Shown in pieces: positions 15,841 through 25,451 of a DNA stretch of 64,000 nt. The stretch comes from an uncultured Clostridia bacterium. GTDB taxonomy: Bacteria; Bacillota; Clostridia; Christensenellales; Borkfalkiaceae. The notes below the pieces were generated by a model. It did no database searches. It saw only the letters and a program-made list of their open reading frames with translations, and was not told the DNA's origin. The stretch lies in contig CALVLH010000005.1 of NCBI GenBank assembly GCA_944336975.1, forward strand, positions 45,613 through 109,612, given 5' to 3'. The first letter of the stretch is position 1; each line of letters opens with the position of its first letter. Made by a program: the position numbers and the translations under genes.

Positions 15841-17046
15841 CTATTCCCCCGCCTTGAAATTGTAAACGGGACGGATGCGCGATACGATCTCCGCCGTCGG
15901 TCCGATGCAGGCGACGATCTCTTCCATATTTTTATAAGCCATGGGTGATTCGTCCAGCGTGTCGGGCGCCACGCAGGTGGTATAGATGCCCGACATCTGC
16001 GCCGCGTATTCTTCCATGGTCAGGCGGGCACGCGCCGCCGAACGGCTCATCAGCCGCCCTGCGCCGTGCGGAGCCGAGCAGTTCCATTCGGGATTTCCCT
16101 TGCCGACGCAGATGAGACTGCCGTCGCGCATATTGATGGGAATGAGCAATCTCTTCCCCTTTTCCGCCGATACCGCGCCCTTTCTCAGGATCATATTGTC
16201 GGTATCGATATAGTTATGGACGGTCGTAAAACGGTCGGTCTCCGTCCAACCCATCCCCTCCAAAATGACCTTCGTCATCGTGACGCGGTTGAGCGCGGCA
16301 AACCGCTGGACGATCCGCATATCGTGAATATAATCGTCCAGCAAGCCGCCTTCCACATAGGCGAGCTCGGCGGGGATGTCGGGAAGAGGTTTTTCCGCCG
16401 CGCGCATCCGCTCGAGAGTCGCCTGGATCTCGGAAGCGCGCCCTTCCGATTTCATCCGCGCGATCACGGCGGAAACGTCCTCCGTTCCCCTCCCGCACAG
16501 CGCACGGTATCCCTCTTTTTGATAATACTCCGCGACTTCACAGCCCAGATGGCGGCTCCCCGAATGCACGACGAGGAAAAATGCGCCCTCTTCGTCTTTG
16601 TCCACTTCGATGAAGTGATTCCCGCCGCCCAGCGTTCCGACGCTTCTGACGGCGCGGTCGACGGAAATCGCCTTCTGACAGCGGATCTCTCCGAGGTCGA
16701 TGCCGTCTGCAAGCGGATGGGGCGTTTCGCGGATATTCATGCCGCTCGGAACGCTTTCGCGGATGACGCGGTCCAGCCGATCGAAATCGATGTCCGTTTC
16801 CGCGATGCGCACCGTCTCCATGCCGCAGCCGATGTCCACCCCCACCATGCCGGGGACGACTTTGTCCTTCACGGTCATGGTCGTACCGATGGTACAGCCC
16901 TTCCCCGCGTGGACGTCGGGCATGATGCGGATCTTGCAATCGGCAAATTCCTCCCGATCGCACACCGTCCTGATCTGTTCCTCCGCTTTTTCTTCCAGCG
17001 TGGAGGCATAGCATACCGCGCGGTTATATTTTCCCTGAATGATCAT
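15841..17046 (-). CDS. rtcB: RNA-splicing ligase RtcB
   Basis: A 401-residue GTP- and Mn-dependent RNA ligase that joins 2',3'-cyclic phosphate or 3'-phosphate ends to 5'-OH ends. Metal and GTP motifs are intact: VGVDIGCGM with Cys74, GGGNHFIEV, HSGSRHLG, and CSAPHGAGR with the guanylated His327. Start chosen at the ATG seven bases after GGAGGAG (17046): earlier in-frame ATGs overlap the -10 element or lie at the predicted transcript start without a ribosome-binding site. It is a single-gene unit with its own promoter and terminator. No archease, RtcA or RtcR neighbour is present, so its substrate (tRNA repair, rRNA healing, or stress-cleaved RNA) is not indicated. Confidence 0.92.
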   Translation of the reverse strand: MIIQGKYNRAVCYASTLEEKAEEQIRTVCDREEFADCKIRIMPDVHAGKGCTIGTTMTVKDKVVPGMVGVDIGCGMETVRIAETDIDFDRLDRVIRESVPSGMNIRETPHPLADGIDLGEIRCQKAISVDRAVRSVGTLGGGNHFIEVDKDEEGAFFLVVHSGSRHLGCEVAEYYQKEGYRALCGRGTEDVSAVIARMKSEGRASEIQATLERMRAAEKPLPDIPAELAYVEGGLLDDYIHDMRIVQRFAALNRVTMTKVILEGMGWTETDRFTTVHNYIDTDNMILRKGAVSAEKGKRLLIPINMRDGSLICVGKGNPEWNCSAPHGAGRLMSRSAARARLTMEEYAAQMSGIYTTCVAPDTLDESPMAYKNMEEIVACIGPTAEIVSRIRPVYNFKAGE

Positions 17047-17080
17047 CTTTCTCTTCTCCTCCTTCTTCATAAGAAATGAC

Positions 17081-17109
17081 ATTATATCACCGTTTTTCCG
17101 TTTTGTAAA
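17081..17109 (-). promoter_or_regulatory. rtcB promoter
   Basis: TTTACA (17104-17109), 17-base spacer, TATAAT (17081-17086) on the minus strand. This fixes the rtcB start at 17046, because upstream ATGs fall in or beside the -10. Confidence 0.85.
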
Positions 17110-17158
17110 GAGCGATATAGAAAAAAATAAATTTGCCCGCGCGGCAACCGCACAAAAA

Positions 17159-17193
17159 ATGCCGCCCGCCGCGAAAAGCGCGGCGGGCGGCAT
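17159..17193 (-). terminator. Terminator of the isomerase-xylulokinase operon
   Basis: Long GC-rich inverted repeat of about 15 bp (17159-17193, AAAA loop) followed on the minus strand by TTTTTT. It ends transcription after the xylulokinase stop at 17207. Confidence 0.85.
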
Positions 17194-17206
17194 TCTTTCC
17201 GCAACG

Positions 17207-18679
17207 TCACATTTGCGGGAAAACTCCTTTCAATGCGGGATACAAGGCGCGGTAGACGCGGTATTTCTCCGCGTATGCCGCCGCGAGCGCGCGATCAGGC
17301 GAGATCGTCTCGCGGACGCGCACGATGCAGTCGGTCGCCGCCTTTACCGTCGGATATTCTCCGCACCCCACCATCGCGAGGATCGCCGCGCCGAAGGAAG
17401 GCCCCTGCTCCGTTTCGGGCACGCGCACTTGCATATCCAGAACGTTCGCGACGATCTTCCGCCACAGAGGGCTCTTCGCGCCGCCGCCGCAGATATTCGT
17501 GACCGAAGCCGTAACCCCGCACGCGCGAGCCGCTTCCAGACAGTCGCGAAGCGCGAACGCCACCCCTTCGAGGACGGCGAGCGTCATTTCGCCGCGCGTC
17601 GTATCCGCGCGCATCCCAAGGAAGACGCCCCGCGCGTTTACATCGTTATGCGGACTGCGCTCTCCCATCAGGTACGGGAGGAAATATACGCCGTTTTTGC
17701 CCATTTTCTCTTCCAGCCCCGCCTGTTCGCGCGCGTAATCGGACGTTTGCAGGATGCGATCCGACCACCACGCGTTACAGCTCGCCGCCGAGAGGATACA
17801 CCCCATCAGATGCCAGCCCCCGTCCGCATGGCAGAAACTGTGCAGGGCGTTGACCTTATCTTCCGCAAACGCCGTTGCCGAAAGAAAGAGCGTGCCGCTC
17901 GTTCCGAGGGATACGTTGCACCCGTCCTTGCCCACGACGCCCATGCCCACCGCCGCCGCGGCGTTATCCCCCGCGCCCGCGATGACCTTCACGTCCGCGT
18001 TCAGCCCGAGCTCTGCCGCCGTCTCCGCCTTCAACGTGCCGACGAGCCGATAGCTGTCATACAGTTTGGGGAGTTGCAGATTGGTCACGCCGCACAGGCG
18101 GCACATATCCATGCTCCAACGGCGATGACGGACGTCCAGCAGGAGCGTCCCGCTCGCGTCCGAATAATCCGTCGAGAACGCACCCGACAGTCGGTAGACG
18201 AGATAGTCCTTGGGCAGCATGATCTTTTTGATGCGCGCAAAATTCTCGGGCTCATGCTCCTTCATCCACAGGAGTTTGGGCGCCGTGAACCCCGCAAACG
18301 CGATGTTCCCCGTCCATGCGGAGAGTTTCTCCTTCCCCACGCTCGCGTTGAGATATTCGGTCTCCCGCTCCGTCCTGCCGTCGTTCCACAAAATACACGG
18401 ACGGATGACGTTATCGTCCTTGTCCAAAACGACAAGTCCGTGCATTTGTCCGCCGAACGATATTCCTTTAACCGCCGATTTATCCTGCCCTTGCAGAAGT
18501 TCTTTCAAACCCGTCAATGCGGCTTTGTACCAAAGTTCAGGGCTTTGCTCGCTCCAACCGCTGTGCGGATAACAGACTTCATAACTTTGTGCGTATTCCG
18601 CCAAAATCGTTCCGTCTGCGGCAACGAGCAGAAACTTTGTCCCGCTCGTACCCAAATCGATCCCGATGTATGTATTCAT
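17207..18679 (-). CDS. xylB: Xylulokinase-type FGGY sugar kinase
   Basis: A 490-residue FGGY-family kinase matching D-xylulokinases in length and motifs: N-terminal phosphate-binding IGIDLGTSGTKF, SFGGQMHGLVVLD, and GAGDNAAAAVGMG with predicted catalytic Asp238; the C-terminal ATP-binding GGGAKSPLWRKIVANVL is intact. It phosphorylates a ketopentose such as D-xylulose at O5, feeding the pentose phosphate pathway. It is downstream of a sugar isomerase gene on the same strand and shares its promoter. The 137-bp gap between them holds a hairpin repeat (18705-18794). The ketose depends on the isomerase, which is not a classical xylose isomerase, so L-ribulose or D-ribulose kinase activity cannot be excluded. 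Confidence 0.85.
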   Translation of the reverse strand: MNTYIGIDLGTSGTKFLLVAADGTILAEYAQSYEVCYPHSGWSEQSPELWYKAALTGLKELLQGQDKSAVKGISFGGQMHGLVVLDKDDNVIRPCILWNDGRTERETEYLNASVGKEKLSAWTGNIAFAGFTAPKLLWMKEHEPENFARIKKIMLPKDYLVYRLSGAFSTDYSDASGTLLLDVRHRRWSMDMCRLCGVTNLQLPKLYDSYRLVGTLKAETAAELGLNADVKVIAGAGDNAAAAVGMGVVGKDGCNVSLGTSGTLFLSATAFAEDKVNALHSFCHADGGWHLMGCILSAASCNAWWSDRILQTSDYAREQAGLEEKMGKNGVYFLPYLMGERSPHNDVNARGVFLGMRADTTRGEMTLAVLEGVAFALRDCLEAARACGVTASVTNICGGGAKSPLWRKIVANVLDMQVRVPETEQGPSFGAAILAMVGCGEYPTVKAATDCIVRVRETISPDRALAAAYAEKYRVYRALYPALKGVFPQM

Positions 18680-18704
18680 TGAAACCTCCTATGCTTTAAG
18701 CGCA

Positions 18705-18794
18705 GAAAAGCGAGCAAGACAAGGAGCGCGCGGCTTTGCAAGGGGGCGCGTACACAGATGTACGCAACCCGCGGCAAAATGCAAGCGCGACAAC
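18705..18794. repeat. Hairpin-rich repeat element between sugar isomerase and xylB
   Basis: A 90-bp element with a perfect core hairpin GCGTACA-CAGA-TGTACGC (18748-18765) and outer complementary segments (CGCGC with GCGCG; TTGCA with TGCAA). Its left end, GGAGCGCG middle, GCGTAC/GTACG core and right end GCGCGACAA align with 63837-63922 near the window's right edge. Imperfect direct repeats (ATGCTTTAAGCGCAGAA near 18691 and ATGCTTATATGCGCTCAGAA near 18803) flank it. It has no coding potential I trust. Confidence 0.6.
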
Positions 18795-18816
18795 GTATTG
18801 CGATGCTTATATGCGC

Positions 18817-20310
18817 TCAGAACGGGTTCTCCGTTTTATATCTCATGCCCGCGGGCTGATTGTAGCCGATCTCCTCCACGGGCACGCCGATATACTTGAA
18901 CACTTCATAGAGCGCCTTGCCGAAATGCCCGAACGCCACCGCGCCGTGGTGCGGGTAGTTGCCTTCGATGAGCACATGGCGGTAGAAACGCTTCATCTCG
19001 GGGATCGCGAAGATGCCGATCGCCCCGAACGAGCGCGTGCGCACGTTGAGCACTTCCCCTTCCGCCACATACGCGCGGAGCTTGTTGTCCGACGTCGATT
19101 GCAGGCGAAAGAAGGTGATGTCGCCCGGCATGATGTCCCCTTCCAGCGTGCCCTGCGTGACCTCTTCGGGAAGCGAACGCGCCATGATGAGCTGATACTT
19201 CATCTCGCAGAAGCACAGCTTTTTGGAGCAGGTGTTCCCGCAATGGAAGCCCATGAACGTATCCGTGAGAGCGTACGGAAATTTCCCCTCGATGTCCGCT
19301 TTGTACAGATCTTTCGGCACCGTATTGTTGATGTCGAGAAGCGTTACCGCGTCATCCGACACCACCGTGCCGATGAACTCGGACAGCGCGCCGTAGATAT
19401 CCACCTCGCAGGATACGGGAATCCCGCGCCCCGTCAGACGGGAGTTCACATAGCAGGGCACGAACCCGAACTGCGTCTGAAAGGCAGGCCAGCACTTGCC
19501 CGCGATCGCCACATATTCGCGGCTCCCCTTATGCGCTTCCGCCCAGTCGAGGAGCGTGAGTTCGTACTGCGCCAGTTTTGCGAGGATCTCGGGCTTTTTA
19601 TTGCCCGCGCCCAGCTCCTGTTCCATATCCTTCACCACTTCGGGGATACGCGTATCGCCCGCGTGCTTGTGGAATGCCTCGAAGAGGTCGAGCTCGGAGT
19701 TCTCCTCGATCTCCACGCCCAGGTTATACAACTGCTGAATGGGCGCATTGCACGCGAGAAAGTTCATGGGACGAGGTCCGAAAGAAATAATTTTAAGATG
19801 TCTGAGCGCATATACCGCCTTGGCGATCGGCAGGAACTCGTGCAGCATGTCCGCGCACTCTTCCGCGTCGCCCACGGGATATTCGGGGATATACGCCTTC
19901 ACCACGCGCAGTTTCAGATTATAGCTCGCGTTCAGCATCCCGCAGTATGCGTCGCCGCGCGAGGACGCGAGCGTGGGGATGTCCTCTTCCGCCGCCGCGA
20001 GGAACATCACGGCGCCGCCCACTTTTTCCGTAAACTCCTTGGCGAGCATGGTCTCGGAAATTTCAGGGCCGAAGTTGCCGAGATACACCGCAAGCGCGTT
20101 GCACTTCTCCTTTTCCAGCCAGGAAAGCGCCTGTTTCATGTGCAGTTCGCTCTCCACGATGCACACGGGGCATTCGGCGATCTCCTCTCTGCCGTATTTT
20201 TTCGCATACGCCTTGACGAGCGCTTTTCTCCTGTTCACGGACAGGCTCTCGGGAAAACAGTCGCGCGAAACCGCGACGATCCCCACCTTCACTTTGGGTA
20301 CGTTCAACAT
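18817..20310 (-). CDS. Sugar isomerase, L-fucose/L-arabinose isomerase superfamily
   Basis: A 497-residue protein of the fucose isomerase-like group (COG2407 type): an N-terminal Rossmann-like half (KVKVGIVAVSRDCFPESL; ALAVYLGNFGPEISETMLA) and a C-terminal half with GDIMPGDITFFRLQS, the region that in FucI/AraA proteins supplies part of the active site. It would convert an aldose to a ketose for the kinase encoded next. Start placed at MLNVPK (20310) after GGAGGAG, downstream of a perfect consensus promoter; a longer frame would start inside the promoter. The exact sugar is not readable: L-fucose, D-arabinose or L-arabinose are candidates, and arabinose released by the GH51 enzymes would fit the neighbourhood. 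Confidence 0.75.
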   Translation of the reverse strand: MLNVPKVKVGIVAVSRDCFPESLSVNRRKALVKAYAKKYGREEIAECPVCIVESELHMKQALSWLEKEKCNALAVYLGNFGPEISETMLAKEFTEKVGGAVMFLAAAEEDIPTLASSRGDAYCGMLNASYNLKLRVVKAYIPEYPVGDAEECADMLHEFLPIAKAVYALRHLKIISFGPRPMNFLACNAPIQQLYNLGVEIEENSELDLFEAFHKHAGDTRIPEVVKDMEQELGAGNKKPEILAKLAQYELTLLDWAEAHKGSREYVAIAGKCWPAFQTQFGFVPCYVNSRLTGRGIPVSCEVDIYGALSEFIGTVVSDDAVTLLDINNTVPKDLYKADIEGKFPYALTDTFMGFHCGNTCSKKLCFCEMKYQLIMARSLPEEVTQGTLEGDIMPGDITFFRLQSTSDNKLRAYVAEGEVLNVRTRSFGAIGIFAIPEMKRFYRHVLIEGNYPHHGAVAFGHFGKALYEVFKYIGVPVEEIGYNQPAGMRYKTENPF

Positions 20311-20380
20311 GACAGATCTCCTCCCGATCGGCAAATCATCCGCGGCGCGAAATGCTTCCAGCGCCTGCGATCTCTGCTCT

Positions 20381-20409
20381 ATTATACTTGCCCCGCCCTC
20401 TCCTGTCAA
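20381..20409 (-). promoter_or_regulatory. Consensus promoter of the isomerase-xylB operon
   Basis: TTGACA (20404-20409), 17 bases, TATAAT (20381-20386) on the minus strand: both hexamers and spacing match the housekeeping consensus exactly. A leader of about 65 bases precedes the ATG at 20310. Confidence 0.9.
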
Positions 20410-20467
20410 GACGTGCGAAAAAATTCCGTGCGCGCGGCGTATGGCGCGTCCGAAGCGCGACAAAAAA

Positions 20468-20489
20468 GCGCCTCCCTTGCGGAAGGCGC
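20468..20489 (-). terminator. Terminator of tig-clpP-clpX
   Basis: GC-rich stem (GCGCCT with AGGCGC plus two inner pairs) and TTGC loop, followed by TTTTTT on the minus strand, 12 bases past the clpX stop. Confidence 0.8.
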
Positions 20490-20501
20490 CTTCGGATGCC
20501 G

Positions 20502-21734
20502 TTATGCGCTTTTTTTATGGATGAGCGTGGGCTTCGCGCCTTTTTCCACGCAGTCTTTGGTGATGATGACCTCCTCGATGTCACTCTCCGAAGGGATCTC
20601 GTACATCACGTCCGTCATCAGGCTCTCGATGATGGTGCGCAGTCCGCGCGCGCCCGTTTTCAGGCGGATGGCGGTGTTCGCGATCTCGCGCACCGCGCCG
20701 TCCTCGACGGTGAGTTTGACGCCGTCCAGTCCGACCAGCTTCTGATACTGCTTGATGATCGCGTTCTTCGGCTTGGTGAGGATGCTGACGAGCGCCTCTT
20801 CGTCCAGCGGATTGAGATTGACCACGATGGGCAGACGCCCGACGAACTCGGGGATGAGCCCGAATTTGGTGAGATCCTGCGGCTTGACGTCGTCCAACAG
20901 GGAATAGTCCACTTCGTTCTCGCCCAGCTTGACGTTGCCGCCGAAGCCGAGCGCGGTGTCGTCCTTTCTCGCGCCCACGATCTTATCCAGCCCGACGAAC
21001 GCGCCGCCGCAGATGAACAGGATATTCGTCGTGTCGATGCGCATGCAGTCCTGCTGAGGGTGCTTTCTGCCGCCCTGCGGGGGAACGTTTGCGACCGTGC
21101 TCTCGATGATCTTCAACAGCGCCTGCTGTACGCCTTCGCCCGATACGTCGCGCGTGATGGACACGTTCTCGCTCTTGCGGGCGATCTTGTCGATCTCGTC
21201 GATATAGATGATGCCGCGCTGAGCGCGTTCGATGTCGAAATCCGCGTTCTGAATGAGTTTCAAAAGGATGTTCTCCACATCCTCGCCGACGTAGCCCGCT
21301 TCGGTCAGCGTCGTCGCGTCGCTCGTGGCGAACGGCACGTTGAGGATCTTCGCGAGCGTGCGGGCGAGCAGCGTCTTGCCGCAGCCCGTCGGACCGAGCA
21401 GGAGGATATTGCTCTTCTCGATCTCCACGTCGTCGTCCTTTTTCGCGCCTGCGGCAAGGGAATTGATGCGCTTATAGTGGTTGTAGACCGCCACGGAAAG
21501 CACCTTCTTCGCCTTGTCCTGCCCGACGATATACTGATCGAGCGCCGCCTTGATCTCGGCGGGCTTTTTCAGCTCCACCGTCTCGGTCGGGGAAGAGGGC
21601 GTGTTCCCGAGCATCTCCTTGCACAGTTCCACGCATTCGTCGCAGATGAAAATCCCGTCCGGACCGGCTATGAGCTTCTTCGTCTTGGATTTTTCTTTTC
21701 CGCAAAAGGAACAGTATTGTTCGTATTTTTCCAT
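20502..21734 (-). CDS. clpX: ATP-dependent Clp protease ATPase subunit ClpX
   Basis: A 410-residue AAA+ unfoldase of normal length. The N-terminal zinc-binding domain (CSFCGKEK and CDECVELC, residues 8-37) precedes Walker A GPTGCGKT, Walker [11 protein letters not shown], and the IGF-type ClpP-docking loop region, here LGFGGNV. Arg-finger/sensor region [11 protein letters not shown] is present. It unfolds tagged proteins and feeds them to ClpP. It is the last gene of tig-clpP-clpX, the standard Firmicutes/proteobacterial order, 15 bases after clpP, and ends at a strong terminator. Confidence 0.97.
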   Translation of the reverse strand: MEKYEQYCSFCGKEKSKTKKLIAGPDGIFICDECVELCKEMLGNTPSSPTETVELKKPAEIKAALDQYIVGQDKAKKVLSVAVYNHYKRINSLAAGAKKDDDVEIEKSNILLLGPTGCGKTLLARTLAKILNVPFATSDATTLTEAGYVGEDVENILLKLIQNADFDIERAQRGIIYIDEIDKIARKSENVSITRDVSGEGVQQALLKIIESTVANVPPQGGRKHPQQDCMRIDTTNILFICGGAFVGLDKIVGARKDDTALGFGGNVKLGENEVDYSLLDDVKPQDLTKFGLIPEFVGRLPIVVNLNPLDEEALVSILTKPKNAIIKQYQKLVGLDGVKLTVEDGAVREIANTAIRLKTGARGLRTIIESLMTDVMYEIPSESDIEEVIITKDCVEKGAKPTLIHKKSA

Positions 21735-21749
21735 TTCTACTCCGATAGA

Positions 21750-22343
21750 TTATCTCTTGATGTAAACCTTATCGATCAGCCCGTACGCGAGCGCTTCGTC
21801 CGCAGAGAGATAATTGTCGCGGTCGGTATCGCGCTCCAGCACCTCGATCGGTCTGCCCGTGTTCGCCGCGAGGATGGCGGTGAGCTTCGCCTTGATGCGG
21901 AGGATGTGCTCCGCCTGGATCTTGATGTCGCTCGCCTGCCCCTGCGCGCCGCCGAGAGGCTGATGGATCATGATCTCGCTGTTTTTCAGCGCGTAACGCT
22001 TCCCCCTCGTCCCCGAAGAGAGCAGGAACGCGCCCATGGACGCCGCGAGCCCCACGCAGATGGTGGAGACGTCGCATTTGATATAGTTCATGGTGTCGTA
22101 GATCGCCAGTCCCGCCGATACCGAACCGCCAGGACTGTTGATGTACAAGCTGATGTCCTTGGAAGGATCCTTGCCCTCCAGATAGATGAGCTGCGCCACG
22201 ACGGTGTTCGCGACGGCGTCGTCGATCTCCCCGCTCAGAAAGATGATGCGGTCTTCCAACAATCTGGAATACAGATCGTAGCTTCTCTCGCCGCCCGACG
22301 TGCGCTCCACGACGTAAGGGATGAGAACGTTGCGTTCGTTCAT
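21750..22343 (-). CDS. clpP: ATP-dependent Clp protease proteolytic subunit ClpP
   Basis: A 197-residue serine peptidase of family S14. The nucleophile is Ser102 in [12 protein letters not shown] and the catalytic histidine is His127 in IMIHQPLGG; the aspartate lies in the expected region near residue 176. It assembles into a double heptamer that partners ClpX. The ATG lies one base past the tig stop; the GGAGGAG ribosome-binding site overlaps the end of tig, so the two are likely coupled. Confidence 0.97.
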   Translation of the reverse strand: MNERNVLIPYVVERTSGGERSYDLYSRLLEDRIIFLSGEIDDAVANTVVAQLIYLEGKDPSKDISLYINSPGGSVSAGLAIYDTMNYIKCDVSTICVGLAASMGAFLLSSGTRGKRYALKNSEIMIHQPLGGAQGQASDIKIQAEHILRIKAKLTAILAANTGRPIEVLERDTDRDNYLSADEALAYGLIDKVYIKR

Positions 22344-22344
22344 G

Positions 22345-23640
22345 TTACTCCTCCGTGTACATTTCGTTGTTTGCTTGCAGGAAATCGAAGAGCTTGGTCA
22401 CCTTGATGTCGCTCTCGATGTACTCGAGCTGTCTGGGATCCATCGTCTTTTTATACTCTTCCGCCGTCTTGCCGACACTCTTTGCCTGCTCTTCCACCTT
22501 CGCCTCGACTTCCTCCGCGCTCGCGGTGATGTTTTCCAGCTTGATGATCTTCTCGACGATGAGCTGATGAAGGACGGTCCTTCTCGCGTCTTCTTCGAAA
22601 TTCTTCTTGTACTCTTCGCGCGTGGTACCGATATACTTCATGTAGTCGTCAAGCTTGATGCCCTGATACATGAGGTTGTATTCGAGTCTCTGCATGGAAA
22701 GCTCGGTCTGCTTGTCGATCATGGACTGCGGGATCTCCGCCTTCGCGCCCTTCGCGATCTCGGTGATGATCGAGTTCTCCGTCTCGTTGAGCGCGCGCGC
22801 CTTCGCGTTCTGCTCGAGGCGCTCCCTCACCTTCGCGCGGTAAGCCTCCACCGTGTCGCTTCCCACTTTTTTTGCGAACTCATCGTTGAGTTCGGGCAGC
22901 TTCTTGCCCTGGATCGCGTGCAGCGTGACCGTGAAGACCGCCTTCTGCCCTTTCAGGTTTTCCGCCTGGTAATCTTCGGGGAAGGTGACTTCGAGATCCT
23001 TCACCTCGCCGATGTTCATGCCGACGACCTGCTCCTCAAATCCGGGGATGAACTGACCGGAACCGAGCGTGAGGTTAAATTTCTCCGCGGAGCCGCCCTC
23101 GAATGCCTCGCCGTTGAGCTTGCCGACGAAATCGATGTTGACGGTGTCGCCCGTCTCCGCCGCGCGGTCGGTGACATCCACCTTCTCCGCAAAGCGGTCG
23201 AGCGTGGAGGCGATATCCTTTTCCACGTCTTCGTCCGTAACAGTATACTCGTACTTCTTGATTTTTATACCCTTGTAGGAAGCGATCTCCACGTCGGGCT
23301 TGATGTCCGCTTCCGCGACGAGCACGACCTTTTCGTCCGAGATGTCCTCGACGGAAAGCGCGGGCTCTGCGACGACGGTAAAGTTATCCTTCTCCTTTTC
23401 CAGCGTTTCGAAGTAGTGCTTCGCGTAGAGGATGTTGAGCGCGTCTTCGTAGAACAGCCCCTTGCCGTAATACATTTCAAGGACGTGCTTGGGGACCTTG
23501 CCCTTGCGGAAGCCGTTGACCGCATACTTCCCCTTGTTCTGCGCGTACGCTTTGTCGATCGCTTCCGACCATTCTTCGCCCGTGAACGTCATCGCGATCT
23601 TGACCGTGCTCTTTTCGCCTTTGGTTACCGTATAGTTCAT
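22345..23640 (-). CDS. tig: Trigger factor
   Basis: A 431-residue ribosome-associated chaperone and prolyl isomerase. Domains in order: the N-terminal ribosome-binding domain with signature [17 protein letters not shown] (about residues 42-58), the FKBP-type isomerase domain ([20 protein letters not shown], about 155-240), and the helical C-terminal substrate-binding arm. Start taken at the ATG after AGGAG (23640) rather than a longer frame lacking a good site. It opens the tig-clpP-clpX operon; a weak -10 (TAAAAT, 23689-23694) lies in the divergent gap with rqcH. Confidence 0.96.
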   Translation of the reverse strand: MNYTVTKGEKSTVKIAMTFTGEEWSEAIDKAYAQNKGKYAVNGFRKGKVPKHVLEMYYGKGLFYEDALNILYAKHYFETLEKEKDNFTVVAEPALSVEDISDEKVVLVAEADIKPDVEIASYKGIKIKKYEYTVTDEDVEKDIASTLDRFAEKVDVTDRAAETGDTVNIDFVGKLNGEAFEGGSAEKFNLTLGSGQFIPGFEEQVVGMNIGEVKDLEVTFPEDYQAENLKGQKAVFTVTLHAIQGKKLPELNDEFAKKVGSDTVEAYRAKVRERLEQNAKARALNETENSIITEIAKGAKAEIPQSMIDKQTELSMQRLEYNLMYQGIKLDDYMKYIGTTREEYKKNFEEDARRTVLHQLIVEKIIKLENITASAEEVEAKVEEQAKSVGKTAEEYKKTMDPRQLEYIESDIKVTKLFDFLQANNEMYTEE

Positions 23641-23688
23641 AGTATTTCTCCTAAACAATTTTCTCGAATTTGTTTTTTCGCAACTTAC

Positions 23689-23717
23689 ATTTTACCATAT
23701 CGGCACGAGAAAGAAAA
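23689..23717 (-). promoter_or_regulatory. Probable tig operon promoter
   Basis: Minus-strand TAAAAT (23689-23694) with a weak TTTTCT (23712-23717) 17 bases upstream. Confidence 0.4.
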
Positions 23718-23726
23718 GCGTTTTCG

Positions 23727-23755
23727 TTTACAAAATTGCTTTTTTACGTTATAAT
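23727..23755 (+). promoter_or_regulatory. rqcH promoter
   Basis: TTTACA (23727-23732), 17-base spacer, TATAAT (23750-23755), then an AAGGA site ahead of the ATG at 23793. Confidence 0.85.
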
Positions 23756-23792
23756 AAAGAAGAAAAAACGCTCGGACGAAAAGGAATATGCC

Positions 23793-25448
23793 ATGCCGCA
23801 GGACGCTTTTACCCTCCGCTTCAACGCGAAAGAACTGGACGCCGCTTTACGGGGCGGAAAGATCAGCCGCGTCAATCAGCCCGAAAAGGACGAATTGTCC
23901 CTTCTTATATACACGGGAAAACGCACGGTTAAACTCACCGTGAACGCCAACGCCTCCGACTGCGGCGTTTATTTTGCCGAGGACGACAGGGAAAATCCCC
24001 TCGTCGCCCCCAATTTCTGTATGCTCCTGCGCAAACACCTGCAGAATGCGGAAATCCTCTCCGTCGATCAGGTGGGATTCGAGCGCATCCTCGCCTTTTC
24101 CCTGCGCTGCACTTCCGATTTTTCCTCGTGCGAGCGCATTTTATACGTCGAAGTCATGGGGAAATACTCCAACGTCCTCCTCACCGAAAACGGCGTCATC
24201 CTCGGCGGGATGAAGACGACGTCTATCGACGAACACGTCAAGCGCATCCTCTGCCCCGGGGCGAAATATGTCCTGCCCGAGCCGCAGGATAAGACGGATC
24301 CGCGCGACCGCGCCGCGCTCGCCGCCCTGCTCTCCGCGCCGCAGGAGGATATGCCGCGCTTCCTCTTTACCCATATCGCGGGACTTGCGCCCTGCACGGC
24401 GGAACAGATCGTAAAGAGCTTCCGCGGCGGCAATTTCGCGGAGCACGTCCATGATTTTATCTTTTCCGACGGCCTCTCCCCGTGCGTGACGGAAAAAAAC
24501 GGCGTTCCCGTCGATTTCTTCGCGCGCAAAGAGGCGGGGGCGATCCCCTTTGCCACCCTGTCCGAAGCGCAGGCGTATTTTTACCGCAAACGGCGCGCCG
24601 CAAAGCGCCTGGACGCACTGCGCCGCAAGCTGGAAAGCGCCGTGAAGGCGGCGAAGAAGAAACAGGAAAAACGCCTCGCGCAGATCCTCGACCGACGGAA
24701 AGAATGCGAGGACATGGAACTCAACCGCATCCGCGGCGAACTCATCACCGCCAATCTCTACGCCCTCTCCAAGGGGATGCGCTCGTGCGAGCTTTACAAC
24801 TACTACGACGAAGCGGGCGGCACGATGAAGATCGCGCTCGACCTCTCCCTCACTCCCTCGCAGAACGCGCAGAAATACTACAAAAAATATCAGAAACAAA
24901 AGCGCACGCTGGACGCGCTCGCACCGCAGGAAAAGGAGATCCGCGCCGAGCTGGACTATTCGGACAGCCTGCTCGCCGCCGTGTCCTCCGCCGACAGCGA
25001 GGACGACCTGCGCTCGATCGAAGAGGAGCTGCTCGCGGCGGAACTCATGAAGGCGCCGCAGGAAAAAACGCGCAAAAAGAAGGAAGAGATCCCCTTCCGC
25101 ACCTTTGAAAAGGACGGGTTCCGCATCTTTGCGGGGCGCAACAACCTGCAAAACGACAGGCTCGTCCGCGCGTCCGCGCCCGACGATCTCTGGCTGCACG
25201 CGCAGAAATACCACTCCTCGCACGTCGTCATCCGCACGGAAGGAAAAAAGGTGCCCGACGAAGTGCTCGGGTTTGCCGCGAGCGTCTGTGCGCGATATTC
25301 GGACGGGAGATCGGGCGACAAGATCCCCGTCGACTACTGCGAAGTGCGCTTCGTGAAAAAGCCGCCCCGTTCGAAGGCGGGATTCGTCGTCTACACCGAT
25401 TACAGGACGGTGCTCGTCACCCCCCTCTCGGACGCGACAGAGCAATAA
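23793..25448 (+). CDS. rqcH: NFACT-family ribosome quality-control protein RqcH (Rqc2/FbpA homologue)
   Basis: A 551-residue protein. The NFACT-N domain (1-150), a helix-hairpin-helix region (FLFTHIAGLAPCTAEQIVKSF, about 190-212), a long coiled coil (about 255-430: repeated KKKQEKRLAQIL, RRKECEDMELNRI), and the C-terminal NFACT-R domain with APDDLWLHAQKYHSSHVVI are all visible. RqcH binds stalled 50S subunits and recruits Ala-tRNA to add C-terminal alanine tails that mark nascent chains for degradation (established in Bacillus). Its neighbourhood next to tig-clpP-clpX is thematically apt, since ClpXP degrades Ala-tailed proteins. Some homologues were earlier named fibronectin-binding proteins. 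Confidence 0.92.
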   Translation: MPQDAFTLRFNAKELDAALRGGKISRVNQPEKDELSLLIYTGKRTVKLTVNANASDCGVYFAEDDRENPLVAPNFCMLLRKHLQNAEILSVDQVGFERILAFSLRCTSDFSSCERILYVEVMGKYSNVLLTENGVILGGMKTTSIDEHVKRILCPGAKYVLPEPQDKTDPRDRAALAALLSAPQEDMPRFLFTHIAGLAPCTAEQIVKSFRGGNFAEHVHDFIFSDGLSPCVTEKNGVPVDFFARKEAGAIPFATLSEAQAYFYRKRRAAKRLDALRRKLESAVKAAKKKQEKRLAQILDRRKECEDMELNRIRGELITANLYALSKGMRSCELYNYYDEAGGTMKIALDLSLTPSQNAQKYYKKYQKQKRTLDALAPQEKEIRAELDYSDSLLAAVSSADSEDDLRSIEEELLAAELMKAPQEKTRKKKEEIPFRTFEKDGFRIFAGRNNLQNDRLVRASAPDDLWLHAQKYHSSHVVIRTEGKKVPDEVLGFAASVCARYSDGRSGDKIPVDYCEVRFVKKPPRSKAGFVVYTDYRTVLVTPLSDATEQ

Positions 25449-25451
25449 AAA

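Noticed and set aside
17047-17193. An upstream start for rtcB adding about 49 residues
   Set aside because: The extra codons cover the promoter and the terminator of the neighbouring operon; RtcB proteins begin near MIIQGK.
20410-20467. A third copy of the hairpin element (ends AAGCGCGACAA)
   Set aside because: Only about 25 bases resemble it and the core hairpin is missing; may be a relic or chance.
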